Positions 1-5,392 of a stretch of DNA of 5,392 nt are shown in pieces. The position numbers and the translations under genes are program-made. The stretch is from Caulobacteraceae bacterium (GTDB lineage Bacteria > Pseudomonadota > Alphaproteobacteria > Caulobacterales > Caulobacteraceae). The notes beneath the pieces were generated by a model. That model was not told the DNA's origin. It ran no database searches and was given only the letters and a program-made list of their open reading frames with translations. Position 1 is the stretch's first letter. Each line of letters starts with the position of its first letter. The stretch covers positions 1 to 5,392 of the forward strand of contig JANXWN010000153.1 of the NCBI GenBank assembly GCA_025351125.1, in the 5' to 3' direction.

Positions 1-8
1 ATCGCCCC

Positions 9-491
9 ATGAGCAAGCATCACGTATCGACCACGATCAACGGCGAGCCGACCGAATTTCTGTGCGAGGCGCAGCAGACCATGCTCGACGTCCTGCGCGA
101 CGAGCTGGGTCTGACCGGCAGCAAGGAAGGCTGCAGCTCGGGCGATTGCGGCGCCTGCAGCGTCACCATCGACGGGCGACTGGTGTGCTCGTGTCTTGTT
201 TTGGCGGTGGAGGCCGAAGGGACGCGCATCACCACCATCGAGGGCATGGCCGACGGCGGGACGTTGCATCCCTTGCAGCAAAAATTCCTGGAGCACGCCG
301 CCCTGCAGTGTGGCTTTTGCACGCCGGGCATACTGGTGGCGGCCAAGGCTCTATTGGACGTCAATCCCGATCCCACCGAGACTCAGGCGCGGTATTGGTT
401 GGCGGGTAATCTGTGCCGGTGCACCGGCTACGACAAAATCATCCGCGCCGTGATGGATGCGGCGGCGGATCTTCGTCAGGAGCGCGTGTGA
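9..491 (+). CDS. [2Fe-2S] small subunit of a molybdenum hydroxylase (CoxS / xanthine dehydrogenase family)
   Basis: This is the electron-transfer subunit of a cytoplasmic-type molybdenum hydroxylase. It carries two [2Fe-2S] clusters that take electrons from the molybdenum site of the large subunit encoded next. The 160 residues match the usual length of stand-alone small subunits. The N-terminal plant-ferredoxin-like domain shows C42, C47, C50 and C62 in the pattern CX4CX2CX11C. The C-terminal helical domain shows CGFCTPG (C101, C104) and CRCTG (C136, C138). All eight expected ligands are present, plus an extra C60 beside C62. No signal peptide or twin-arginine motif is seen. The start at 9 is the natural one, but only eight bases lie upstream, so its ribosome binding site cannot be judged. 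The stop overlaps the large-subunit start by one base, which implies one operon and coupled translation. Family assignment is firm; the substrate cannot be told from this subunit. Confidence 0.95.
   Translation: MSKHHVSTTINGEPTEFLCEAQQTMLDVLRDELGLTGSKEGCSSGDCGACSVTIDGRLVCSCLVLAVEAEGTRITTIEGMADGGTLHPLQQKFLEHAALQCGFCTPGILVAAKALLDVNPDPTETQARYWLAGNLCRCTGYDKIIRAVMDAAADLRQERV
478..482 (+). promoter_or_regulatory. Ribosome binding site of the hydroxylase large subunit
   Basis: AGGAG lies inside the last codons of the small-subunit gene, eight bases before the ATG at 491. It decides the start of the large subunit. The reading frame is open further upstream, to an ATG at 413, but those extra 26 residues are a shadow of the small-subunit gene and look like no family N-terminus. 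Confidence 0.8.
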
Positions 492-2761
492 TGAGCGATG
501 TGATGGATCGATCGGCGGCGGCGGCCTTCAAAGTCGTCGGAACCCGGCCCGTCCGACCCGATGGCGCCGACAAGGTTACGGGCAAGGCGGCTTACGGCGC
601 CGATCTGATGCTGCCGGGGATGCTGACCGGCAAGATCAAGCGCAGCCCGCACGCCCACGCCCGCATCATCTCCATCGACGCCAAAAAGGCGCGCGCCCTG
701 CCGGGCGTCAAGGCCGTGATCACCGCCGCCGATTTCCCCGATCTGGCCTCCGAAGAGTTGGACGGCGGCGAGAGTGCGTCCAATGTGCGCGATCTATCGC
801 TCAATTGCATGGCGCGGAGCACGGTTTTCTATGAAGGGCACGCCGTCGCGGCCGTCGCCGCGGTCAGCGCGAGCCTTGCCGACGCCGCTTTGGCTCTGAT
901 CGATGTCCAATATGAAGTGCTGCCGCACGTGATCGACGTCGAGGCCGCGATGTCGCCGGCCGCGCCGGTGTTGCACGCGGCCATGTTCAGCAAAGGCATC
1001 ACACCCGCGCCCACCACCGCCTCCAACATCGCCGAGCGGCATGATCTCCAGCGCGGCGATCTCGACGCCGGATTTACCGCCGCCGACGTCGTGGTCGAGG
1101 GTCGCTACACCACTGCCGCGGTGCACCAAGGCTATATCGAGCCGCACGCCACGGTCGCCACCTTCGGCGCCGATGGCCAATGTCAGGTGTGGAGCGCGAG
1201 CCAGGGCCATTTCGCGGTGCGCACCTTGTGCGCCAAAATTCTAGGGCTGGAAACGTCCGACATCCGCGTCACGCCGGCGGAAATCGGCGGCGGCTTCGGC
1301 GGCAAGACTACGGTCTATCTCGAACCGCTGGCGCTGGCGCTGTCGCGGCAATGCGGCGCGCCGGTGCGGATGGTGATGACCCGCGACGAAGTGTTCCGCG
1401 CGACCGGCCCGACCTCGGGCGCGGTGATCGAGGTCAAGCTTGGCGCCAAACGCGACGGAACCATCACCGCCGCCACGGTCGTGCTGAAATTCCAGGCGGG
1501 GGCTTTTCCGGGATCGCCGGTCGGCGCGGCCGGCATGACCGCCCTGGCCTGTTACGATATCGCCAATTTCCACATCACCGGTTTTGACGTGGTGACCAAC
1601 AGTCCCAAGGTCGCTGCCTATCGCGCGCCCGGCGCACCGATCGCGGCGTTTGGCGTGGAATGCGCCATTGACGAGCTGGCGCTGAAACTCGGTATGGATC
1701 CGATCGCCTTGCGGGAAAAGAACGCCGTTCGCGACGGGGTGAAGGCCGCTTACGGACCGACCTTCCGCAATATCGGCTATGTCGAAACACTCGCGGCGAT
1801 CCGCGATCACCCGCATTACACCGCGCCGCTGGGTCCTAATCAGGGACGCGGCGTGGCGGTCGGCTTCTGGTTCAACATCGGCGGTGAGTCGACGGCGGCG
1901 GTGCATGTCAATGACGACGGTTCGGCCCTTGTCGCTACCGGCAGTCCCGATATCGGCGGCTCTCGCGCTTCAATGGCGATGATGGCCGCCGAAGTCTTGG
2001 GTCTGCCCGTCGAGAAGGTGCGTCCGATCGTCGCCGATACCGCCTCCATCGGCTTTTCGATGGTGACGGGCGGTAGCCGCACGACCTTCGCGACGGGCAT
2101 GGCGGTGACGCAGGCGGCGCAACAGATTGTCGTCGACCTCAAACGTCGCGCCGCGCAAACCTGGGATGTTCCGGTCGATCAGGTGGAATGGCTGGACGGC
2201 GCCGCGATCTGCCGTGACCCGGCGAAGGCCGATTTAAGCCTGGCCGCCCTCGCCGCCCGCGCCGGTCAGACCGGTGGGCCAATCAGCGCCCAGGTGTCGC
2301 TCAACGCCCAAGGCGCGGGACCGGGATTTGGCGCCCATATCTGCGATGTCGAGGTCGACCCGGAAACCGGCGGGGTGACCGTCCTGCGCTACACCGCCGC
2401 TCAAGACGTCGGGCGCGCCATCCATCCGGCCTATGTCGAAGGTCAGGTGCAAGGCGGCGTGGCGCAAGGCATCGGCTGGGCGCTGAACGAAGAATACATA
2501 TTCGACCGCGACGGCAAGATGGAGAATTCCGGATTTCTCGACTACCGCGTTCCGGTCGCCTCGGACCTACCGATGATCGACACGATCTTGATTGAGGTGG
2601 CTAATCCTCGCCATCCGTTTGGGGCCAAGGGCGTCGGCGAGGTCCCAATCGTTCCGCCGCTGGCCGCCGTCGCCAACGCCGTGCGCGCCGCCATCGGCGT
2701 GCGAATGACCGACCTGCCGCTGTCGCCGCCGAAGATCAGAGCGGCGATCGACGGGCGATAG
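491..2761 (+). CDS. Molybdopterin-binding large subunit of a molybdenum hydroxylase (xanthine dehydrogenase / CoxL-like family)
   Basis: This is the catalytic subunit (756 residues). It binds the molybdenum-molybdopterin cofactor and would hydroxylate, or in some relatives reduce, an aromatic, heterocyclic or aldehyde substrate. The N-terminal aldehyde oxidase/xanthine dehydrogenase a/b hammerhead domain spans about residues 20-155; the two-part molybdopterin-binding region follows from about 165 to the end. Visible motifs are QGYIEPHA (213-220), GGGFGGK (266-272), AYRAPGAP (376-383), TGGSRTT (526-532), QGGVAQGIG (654-662) and GAKGVGE (711-717). E717 matches the catalytic glutamate of the family (Glu1261 in bovine xanthine oxidase). 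The loop AYRAPGAP lacks the cysteine of form I CO dehydrogenase (AYxCSFR), so this is not a typical CO dehydrogenase. T273 follows GGGFGGK where purine enzymes have glutamate. The start at 491 rests on AGGAG eight bases upstream and the one-base overlap with the small subunit. The protein is full length with no frameshift. Family is certain; substrate is unknown. Confidence 0.93.
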   Translation: MSDVMDRSAAAAFKVVGTRPVRPDGADKVTGKAAYGADLMLPGMLTGKIKRSPHAHARIISIDAKKARALPGVKAVITAADFPDLASEELDGGESASNVRDLSLNCMARSTVFYEGHAVAAVAAVSASLADAALALIDVQYEVLPHVIDVEAAMSPAAPVLHAAMFSKGITPAPTTASNIAERHDLQRGDLDAGFTAADVVVEGRYTTAAVHQGYIEPHATVATFGADGQCQVWSASQGHFAVRTLCAKILGLETSDIRVTPAEIGGGFGGKTTVYLEPLALALSRQCGAPVRMVMTRDEVFRATGPTSGAVIEVKLGAKRDGTITAATVVLKFQAGAFPGSPVGAAGMTALACYDIANFHITGFDVVTNSPKVAAYRAPGAPIAAFGVECAIDELALKLGMDPIALREKNAVRDGVKAAYGPTFRNIGYVETLAAIRDHPHYTAPLGPNQGRGVAVGFWFNIGGESTAAVHVNDDGSALVATGSPDIGGSRASMAMMAAEVLGLPVEKVRPIVADTASIGFSMVTGGSRTTFATGMAVTQAAQQIVVDLKRRAAQTWDVPVDQVEWLDGAAICRDPAKADLSLAALAARAGQTGGPISAQVSLNAQGAGPGFGAHICDVEVDPETGGVTVLRYTAAQDVGRAIHPAYVEGQVQGGVAQGIGWALNEEYIFDRDGKMENSGFLDYRVPVASDLPMIDTILIEVANPRHPFGAKGVGEVPIVPPLAAVANAVRAAIGVRMTDLPLSPPKIRAAIDGR

Positions 2762-2777
2762 GAACCGGGCAGGCGCG

Positions 2778-2796
2778 CTGACATTAAACATGTCAG
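2778..2796. other. Perfect inverted repeat (short hairpin) after the large-subunit gene
   Basis: CTGACAT and ATGTCAG form a perfect 7-base-pair stem around the 5-base loop TAAAC, 16 bases after the large-subunit stop. Its last two bases are also the first two bases of the next, larger hairpin. It could be part of a composite transcription end, an RNA-stabilising stem or a protein-binding palindrome. Only the symmetry is seen directly. Confidence 0.5.
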
Positions 2797-2822
2797 GGCC
2801 CCCGGCTTTCGCCGAGGGCCCT
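2795..2822. terminator. GC-rich hairpin, probable bidirectional terminator between converging genes
   Basis: Two 12-base arms (AGGGCCCCCGGC and GCCGAGGGCCCT) pair with a single C-A mismatch around the loop TTTC. The stem sits 33 bases after the large-subunit stop and 20 bases after the stop of the opposing small gene, where a shared terminator is expected. There is no good T-run after the stem on either strand. On the - strand the bases just past it are partly AT-rich (GACATGTTTAATG). It is therefore not a textbook intrinsic terminator and could instead protect the 3' ends of the RNAs. Confidence 0.55.
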
Positions 2823-2842
2823 CATCTAAAAAGTGAAGACGC

Positions 2843-3130
2843 CTATTTGTGGCAGGTTTTGTCGGCCGCTATGTGCGAGTCGCCGCATTTCTTGCCAGCC
2901 GGCTTGCCCTTGGCCATCGCCGTGTGTGTCTTGCCGGGCTTGGCGGCCGTCGCCGGTTTGGCGGCCATCATCGGCGCGGGCGTCTTACACGAGATGCGCT
3001 TGTGGGTGACTTTGTCGGTGCAATAGACGGCCTTGGCTTTTGGCGCGGTCGTCGCCATGGCGGCGGCGTTGGCCAGAACGGGCGAGGCGAGAAGGGCAAA
3101 AACGGCGGCGATCGCGAGTGAGGTTTTCAT
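2843..3130 (-). CDS. Small exported basic protein with two CX10C motifs, family not recognised
   Basis: This encodes 95 residues. The N-terminus has a clear Sec-type signal peptide: K3, a hydrophobic stretch at about residues 5-16, and likely cleavage after VLA (20) or ANA (23). The mature part is strongly basic (14 Lys and 1 Arg against 3 Asp) and rich in Ala and Pro. It holds two cysteine pairs with equal spacing, C37-C48 and C82-C93. Both follow the pattern C-x-D-x8-[ST]-C-x0-1-K and are joined by a flexible Lys/Ala/Pro linker (about 50-80). Four histidines are present (43, 69, 86, 94). The frame is open to 3238, but the start at 3130 is chosen because AGGGA lies six bases upstream and the signal peptide begins there. 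Many alphaproteobacteria carry short exported Ala/Lys/Pro proteins of this style without known function. Export to the periplasm and disulfide pairing are inferences. It follows folC on the same strand after 109 bases. Confidence 0.75.
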   Translation of the reverse strand: MKTSLAIAAVFALLASPVLANAAAMATTAPKAKAVYCTDKVTHKRISCKTPAPMMAAKPATAAKPGKTHTAMAKGKPAGKKCGDSHIAADKTCHK

Positions 3131-3136
3131 GGTGAT

Positions 3137-3141
3137 TCCCT
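3137..3141 (-). promoter_or_regulatory. Ribosome binding site of the small exported protein
   Basis: On the - strand AGGGA lies six bases before the ATG at 3130. It supports this start over the longer open frame that begins at 3238, which has no signal-peptide character at its N-terminus. Confidence 0.6.
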
Positions 3142-3167
3142 GTTGTTTCCCCGTGTTAGGGCGACCA

Positions 3168-3196
3168 CTCATCGCAAACCACCGCTGAACCGTCAA
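3168..3196 (-). promoter_or_regulatory. Candidate promoter of the small exported protein gene
   Basis: On the - strand TTGACGG (3196-3190) is followed after 14 bases by GCGATGAG (3175-3168). The first element fits the -35 consensus of alphaproteobacterial housekeeping promoters. The second only partly fits the Caulobacter-type -10 consensus GCtANAWC. Initiation would be about 30 bases before the start codon. No terminator is seen after folC, so read-through from the accD-folC operon is an alternative source of transcript. Confidence 0.3.
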
Positions 3197-3239
3197 TGAA
3201 TGGCCATCAGGCGATGTGGTGCGGGCCGGAAGACCCATT

Positions 3240-4550
3240 TTAATCGGGCCAAGTGTCCGGGCTCATCGCCAGCACTTCGCCGACAAAATGCAAAGAGCCG
3301 CAGATCACGATGTGCGGCGGCGGTCCGGACATCGCCAGGGCGGCGCGTACGCCGGCTTCGGCGTTGGGGGCCACCTCGGCGGCGATGCCCGCCGACCGCG
3401 CGGCGTCGGCCAAAGCGCCGGCGGGCGTGGCGGCCGGCGAATTGAAATCCGTCGTAAACACGCGCGGCGCGAGGGGTTCTAGAGCCGCGAAAAAGGCTCG
3501 CGCGTCCTTGCGTCCCAACATAGCCACGACCAGCGCCACGGGGCGGCCGTCGCTTTGGCTCAGCCGTCGACACGCTTGAGCCAAAGCGCGCGCGGCATGC
3601 GGGTTGTGCGCGCCGTCCAACCACAGATCGGTCCCCGCCGCGAGGGCCGCCAGCGGACCCTGCGTCAAGCGTTGGAACCGTCCAGGCCAGACGGCGGTGG
3701 CGATTCCGGTCGCCATGGCGGATTCGTCAATGCGCGGGTCGTCGAAGATCGACAGGGCGGCGAGCGCCAGAGCGGCGTTTGCAAACTGATGCGCGCCCGG
3801 CAGACGCGGGGCCGGAAGGTCAAGCAAACGGTCAGGCCATTGGACCACCAGTCGCTCGCCTTGTTCCCAACCATCCATCTCGCGGCCCATAAGCGAAAAC
3901 GGGGCGCGAAGGTTTTCAGCCTCCCGCTCGATCACGCTTAGCGCCTCGTCCGGCTGTCGCGCGACCACCACTGGCCGCGCCGCCTTGATGATCCCCGCTT
4001 TTTCCCAGGCGATTTTCGAAAGCTCGGGACCCAAAAATTCCAAATGGTCGAAATCCACCGGCGTGATCACGCTGACGGCCGGCGCGGCGAATACGTTAGT
4101 GGCGTCGAAACGCCCACCCAGCCCCACCTCTATGATGCAAAGATCGGCGGGGTTTTGAGCAAAGGCGTTAAACGCCAACACCGCGGCGATTTCGAAGAAA
4201 CTGATGTCCTGACCAAGGTTGGCGGCCACCACGACGTCAATTTGGCGGGCAAGCTCGTCGTCAGTAATCAGGCGGCCGGCGATGCGAATGCGCTCGGCGA
4301 AGCGCACCAGATGCGGCGATGTCAGCACGTGAACCTTGAGTCCCGCCGCCTCGGCGACCGCGCGCATGAACGCGCAGGTCGAGCCCTTGCCATTGGTGCC
4401 GGCAACGTGAATCACCGGCCCCATCCGCTCGTGAGGCCGACCCAAAGAGTTCAGCAAACGCTCTACGCGACCCGTGGTCAGATCGATCAAGGGGGGATGC
4501 AGAGCGCGCAAGCGGTGGATGACGCCGTCGGAGGCGCGCAAAGGATCCAT
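3240..4550 (-). CDS. folC: Bifunctional dihydrofolate synthase / folylpolyglutamate synthase
   Basis: This cytoplasmic ATP-dependent ligase makes dihydrofolate from dihydropteroate and glutamate, and adds further glutamates to folates to retain them in the cell. The 436 residues match the family. The Mur-ligase-like ATP-binding domain contains the P-loop GTNGKGS (51-57), SFFEIAA (117-123), EVGLGGRFDATN (141-152), the DH-x3-LG element (168-174) and WEKAGIIK (182-189), whose K184 is the expected carbamylated, metal-bridging lysine. Then come GAHQFANA (252-259), WPGR (288-291) and, in the C-terminal domain, DGAHNP (312-317) and CGSLHFVGEVL (417-427). The ATG at 4550 is used because the following sequence matches the family N-terminus. 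No clear Shine-Dalgarno sequence precedes it, so translation may depend on coupling to accD, which ends 20 bases upstream. Separate activities of DHFS and FPGS cannot be distinguished by eye; bifunctionality is inferred from the usual bacterial FolC. Confidence 0.95.
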   Translation of the reverse strand: MDPLRASDGVIHRLRALHPPLIDLTTGRVERLLNSLGRPHERMGPVIHVAGTNGKGSTCAFMRAVAEAAGLKVHVLTSPHLVRFAERIRIAGRLITDDELARQIDVVVAANLGQDISFFEIAAVLAFNAFAQNPADLCIIEVGLGGRFDATNVFAAPAVSVITPVDFDHLEFLGPELSKIAWEKAGIIKAARPVVVARQPDEALSVIEREAENLRAPFSLMGREMDGWEQGERLVVQWPDRLLDLPAPRLPGAHQFANAALALAALSIFDDPRIDESAMATGIATAVWPGRFQRLTQGPLAALAAGTDLWLDGAHNPHAARALAQACRRLSQSDGRPVALVVAMLGRKDARAFFAALEPLAPRVFTTDFNSPAATPAGALADAARSAGIAAEVAPNAEAGVRAALAMSGPPPHIVICGSLHFVGEVLAMSPDTWPD

Positions 4551-4570
4551 ATCCGGGCGATCGAGCGTGT

Positions 4571-5392
4571 TCAGGCCGCTTTCGAGCGCGCGCGCCCGGC
4601 CATCAAGGTGCGCAGGATCGATCCTAAGACGCGCGGCAGATCCTTGCGCGTCACCACCTTGTCGACCATGCCGCGCTCGACCTGAAATTCAGCGGTCTGA
4701 AAGGTCGGCGGTAGGGTTTCGCGCACCGTCTGCTCGATCACACGCCGTCCGGTGAAGCCGATCAAAGCCGCCGGTTCGGCCAGCTGAATATCCCCCAGCA
4801 TGGCGTAGGACGCGGTGACGCCGCCGGTCGTCGGATCGGTCAGAACGACGATATAAGGCAGGCGGGCCTTTCGCAGACGTTGGATCGCCGCCGTCGTTCG
4901 CGCCATCTGCATCAGAGATAAAGCGCCTTCCTGCATGCGAGCCCCGCCCGATGCCGTGAACACCACCAGCGGCGCGGCGCTTTTGACCGCCTCGTCGACG
5001 GCGGCAAGGAAGCCTTCTCCCGCCGCCACGCCGAGCGAACCGCCCATGAAGGCGAAGTCTTGCACCAAAACCACCGTTTTAACGCCGTTGACGTCGCCGA
5101 CCGCGGCGGCCATGGCGTCGGTTTCACCCGTCGCTTTGCGCGCGGCGGCGAGACTGTCCTTATAGGGTTTGCCATAGGTGAATTTCAGCGGATCGTCAGG
5201 CGATTTGGGCAGGGTCAGGCTTTTGAACCTGCCGTTATCGAAGGTGTAAGCCAAACGCTGGGCCGGCCGGATGCGCATATGGCGTCCCGCCGGCGTCACC
5301 CACAGCGCCGCCTCCAAATCGGCGCGATAGATCATCTCACCGGTATCGGGGCATTTTTCCCACAGATTGTCCGGCGTCGACTCGCGACGGGC
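4571..5392 (-). CDS. accD: Acetyl-CoA carboxylase carboxyltransferase subunit beta (5' end outside the window)
   Basis: AccD pairs with AccA to form the carboxyltransferase that moves the carboxyl group from carboxybiotin to acetyl-CoA, giving malonyl-CoA, the first committed step of fatty acid synthesis. The window holds 273 codons plus the stop. The frame runs open through the right edge, so about 25-30 N-terminal residues are missing. The ATG at 5335 is internal, because PDNLWEKCPDTGEM, typical AccD sequence, is encoded just before it. In the visible fragment, MGGSLGVAAGEGF (116-128), SGGARMQEG (148-156) and DPTTGGVTASYAMLGDI (186-202) are the crotonase-fold signatures that build the acetyl-CoA site and oxyanion hole. 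Of the four zinc-finger cysteines of E. coli AccD only one remains: CPDT replaces CxxC, and VTPAG replaces the second pair. I recall the same loss in other alphaproteobacterial AccD proteins. It lies 20 bases upstream of folC, a common alphaproteobacterial pairing that suggests co-transcription. Confidence 0.95.
   Translation of the reverse strand, partial: ARRESTPDNLWEKCPDTGEMIYRADLEAALWVTPAGRHMRIRPAQRLAYTFDNGRFKSLTLPKSPDDPLKFTYGKPYKDSLAAARKATGETDAMAAAVGDVNGVKTVVLVQDFAFMGGSLGVAAGEGFLAAVDEAVKSAAPLVVFTASGGARMQEGALSLMQMARTTAAIQRLRKARLPYIVVLTDPTTGGVTASYAMLGDIQLAEPAALIGFTGRRVIEQTVRETLPPTFQTAEFQVERGMVDKVVTRKDLPRVLGSILRTLMAGRARSKAA

Noticed and set aside
180..200. Extra cysteine C60 next to cluster ligand C62 in the small subunit as a possible unusual cluster.
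   Set aside because: C62 fits the expected CX4CX2CX11C spacing, and additional cysteines just before it are not rare in this family as I recall. There is no sign of a changed cluster.
413..490. A longer version of the large subunit starting at the ATG at 413.
   Set aside because: The added residues are the out-of-frame shadow of the small-subunit CRCTG region. The ATG at 491 has AGGAG at ideal spacing and gives a normal family N-terminus.
1241..1906. Open frame of 221 residues on the - strand inside the large-subunit gene.
   Set aside because: It lies wholly antisense to a clearly conserved coding region, is Arg/Gly/Asp-rich in the manner of high-GC shadows and shows no domain.
2790..3026. 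Short + strand frame of 78 residues with a hydrophobic stretch, antisense to the small exported protein.
   Set aside because: Its start lies inside the hairpin region. The hydrophobic appearance comes from reading the opposite strand of Lys/Ala/Pro codons. The - strand gene has a better signal peptide and ribosome binding site.
4044..4685. Open frame of 213 residues on the + strand across the folC/accD junction.
   Set aside because: It is antisense to two well-supported housekeeping genes, has low-complexity Arg/Gly/His composition and shows no recognisable motif.
5333..5335. ATG at 5335 as the accD start.
   Set aside because: The frame continues to the window edge and encodes typical AccD N-terminal residues, including LWEKCPDTGEM, so this methionine is internal.

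Overview
The window reads as chromosomal DNA from a high-GC alphaproteobacterium. The main taxonomic clue is the accD-folC gene pair, together with an AccD of the alphaproteobacterial kind that has lost most of its zinc-finger cysteines. From memory, the AccD wording (LWEKCPDTGEM, VTPAGRHMRI, QDFAFMGGSLG) looks most like Caulobacterales. That placement is an inference and has not been searched.

Layout. Positions 1-2761 (+ strand) hold two tightly coupled genes of a molybdenum hydroxylase of the xanthine dehydrogenase / CO dehydrogenase-like superfamily: a 160-residue [2Fe-2S] small subunit and a 756-residue molybdopterin-binding large subunit. Their stop and start codons overlap by one base. 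Positions 2762-2842 hold two partly overlapping hairpins, probably the transcription end between converging genes. Positions 2843-3130 (- strand) encode a 95-residue exported, strongly basic protein with two matched CX10C motifs; I do not recognise its family. Positions 3131-3239 are non-coding and contain that gene's ribosome binding site and a weak candidate promoter. Positions 3240-4550 (- strand) are folC, and 4571-5392 (- strand) are accD, which runs off the right edge without its first codons.

How the genes work together. The two hydroxylase subunits would pass electrons from a molybdenum site in the large subunit to the two iron-sulfur clusters of the small subunit. The usual third, FAD-binding subunit is not in the window and may lie directly upstream. 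AccD (carboxyltransferase of acetyl-CoA carboxylase) and FolC (folate glutamylation) are housekeeping enzymes, 20 bases apart and probably co-transcribed. The small exported protein follows folC on the same strand and may have its own promoter.

No mobile element, CRISPR array, tRNA, rRNA or phage feature was seen. I found no convincing new multi-gene system. The least explained items are the small Cys/Lys-rich exported protein and the unknown substrate of the hydroxylase.
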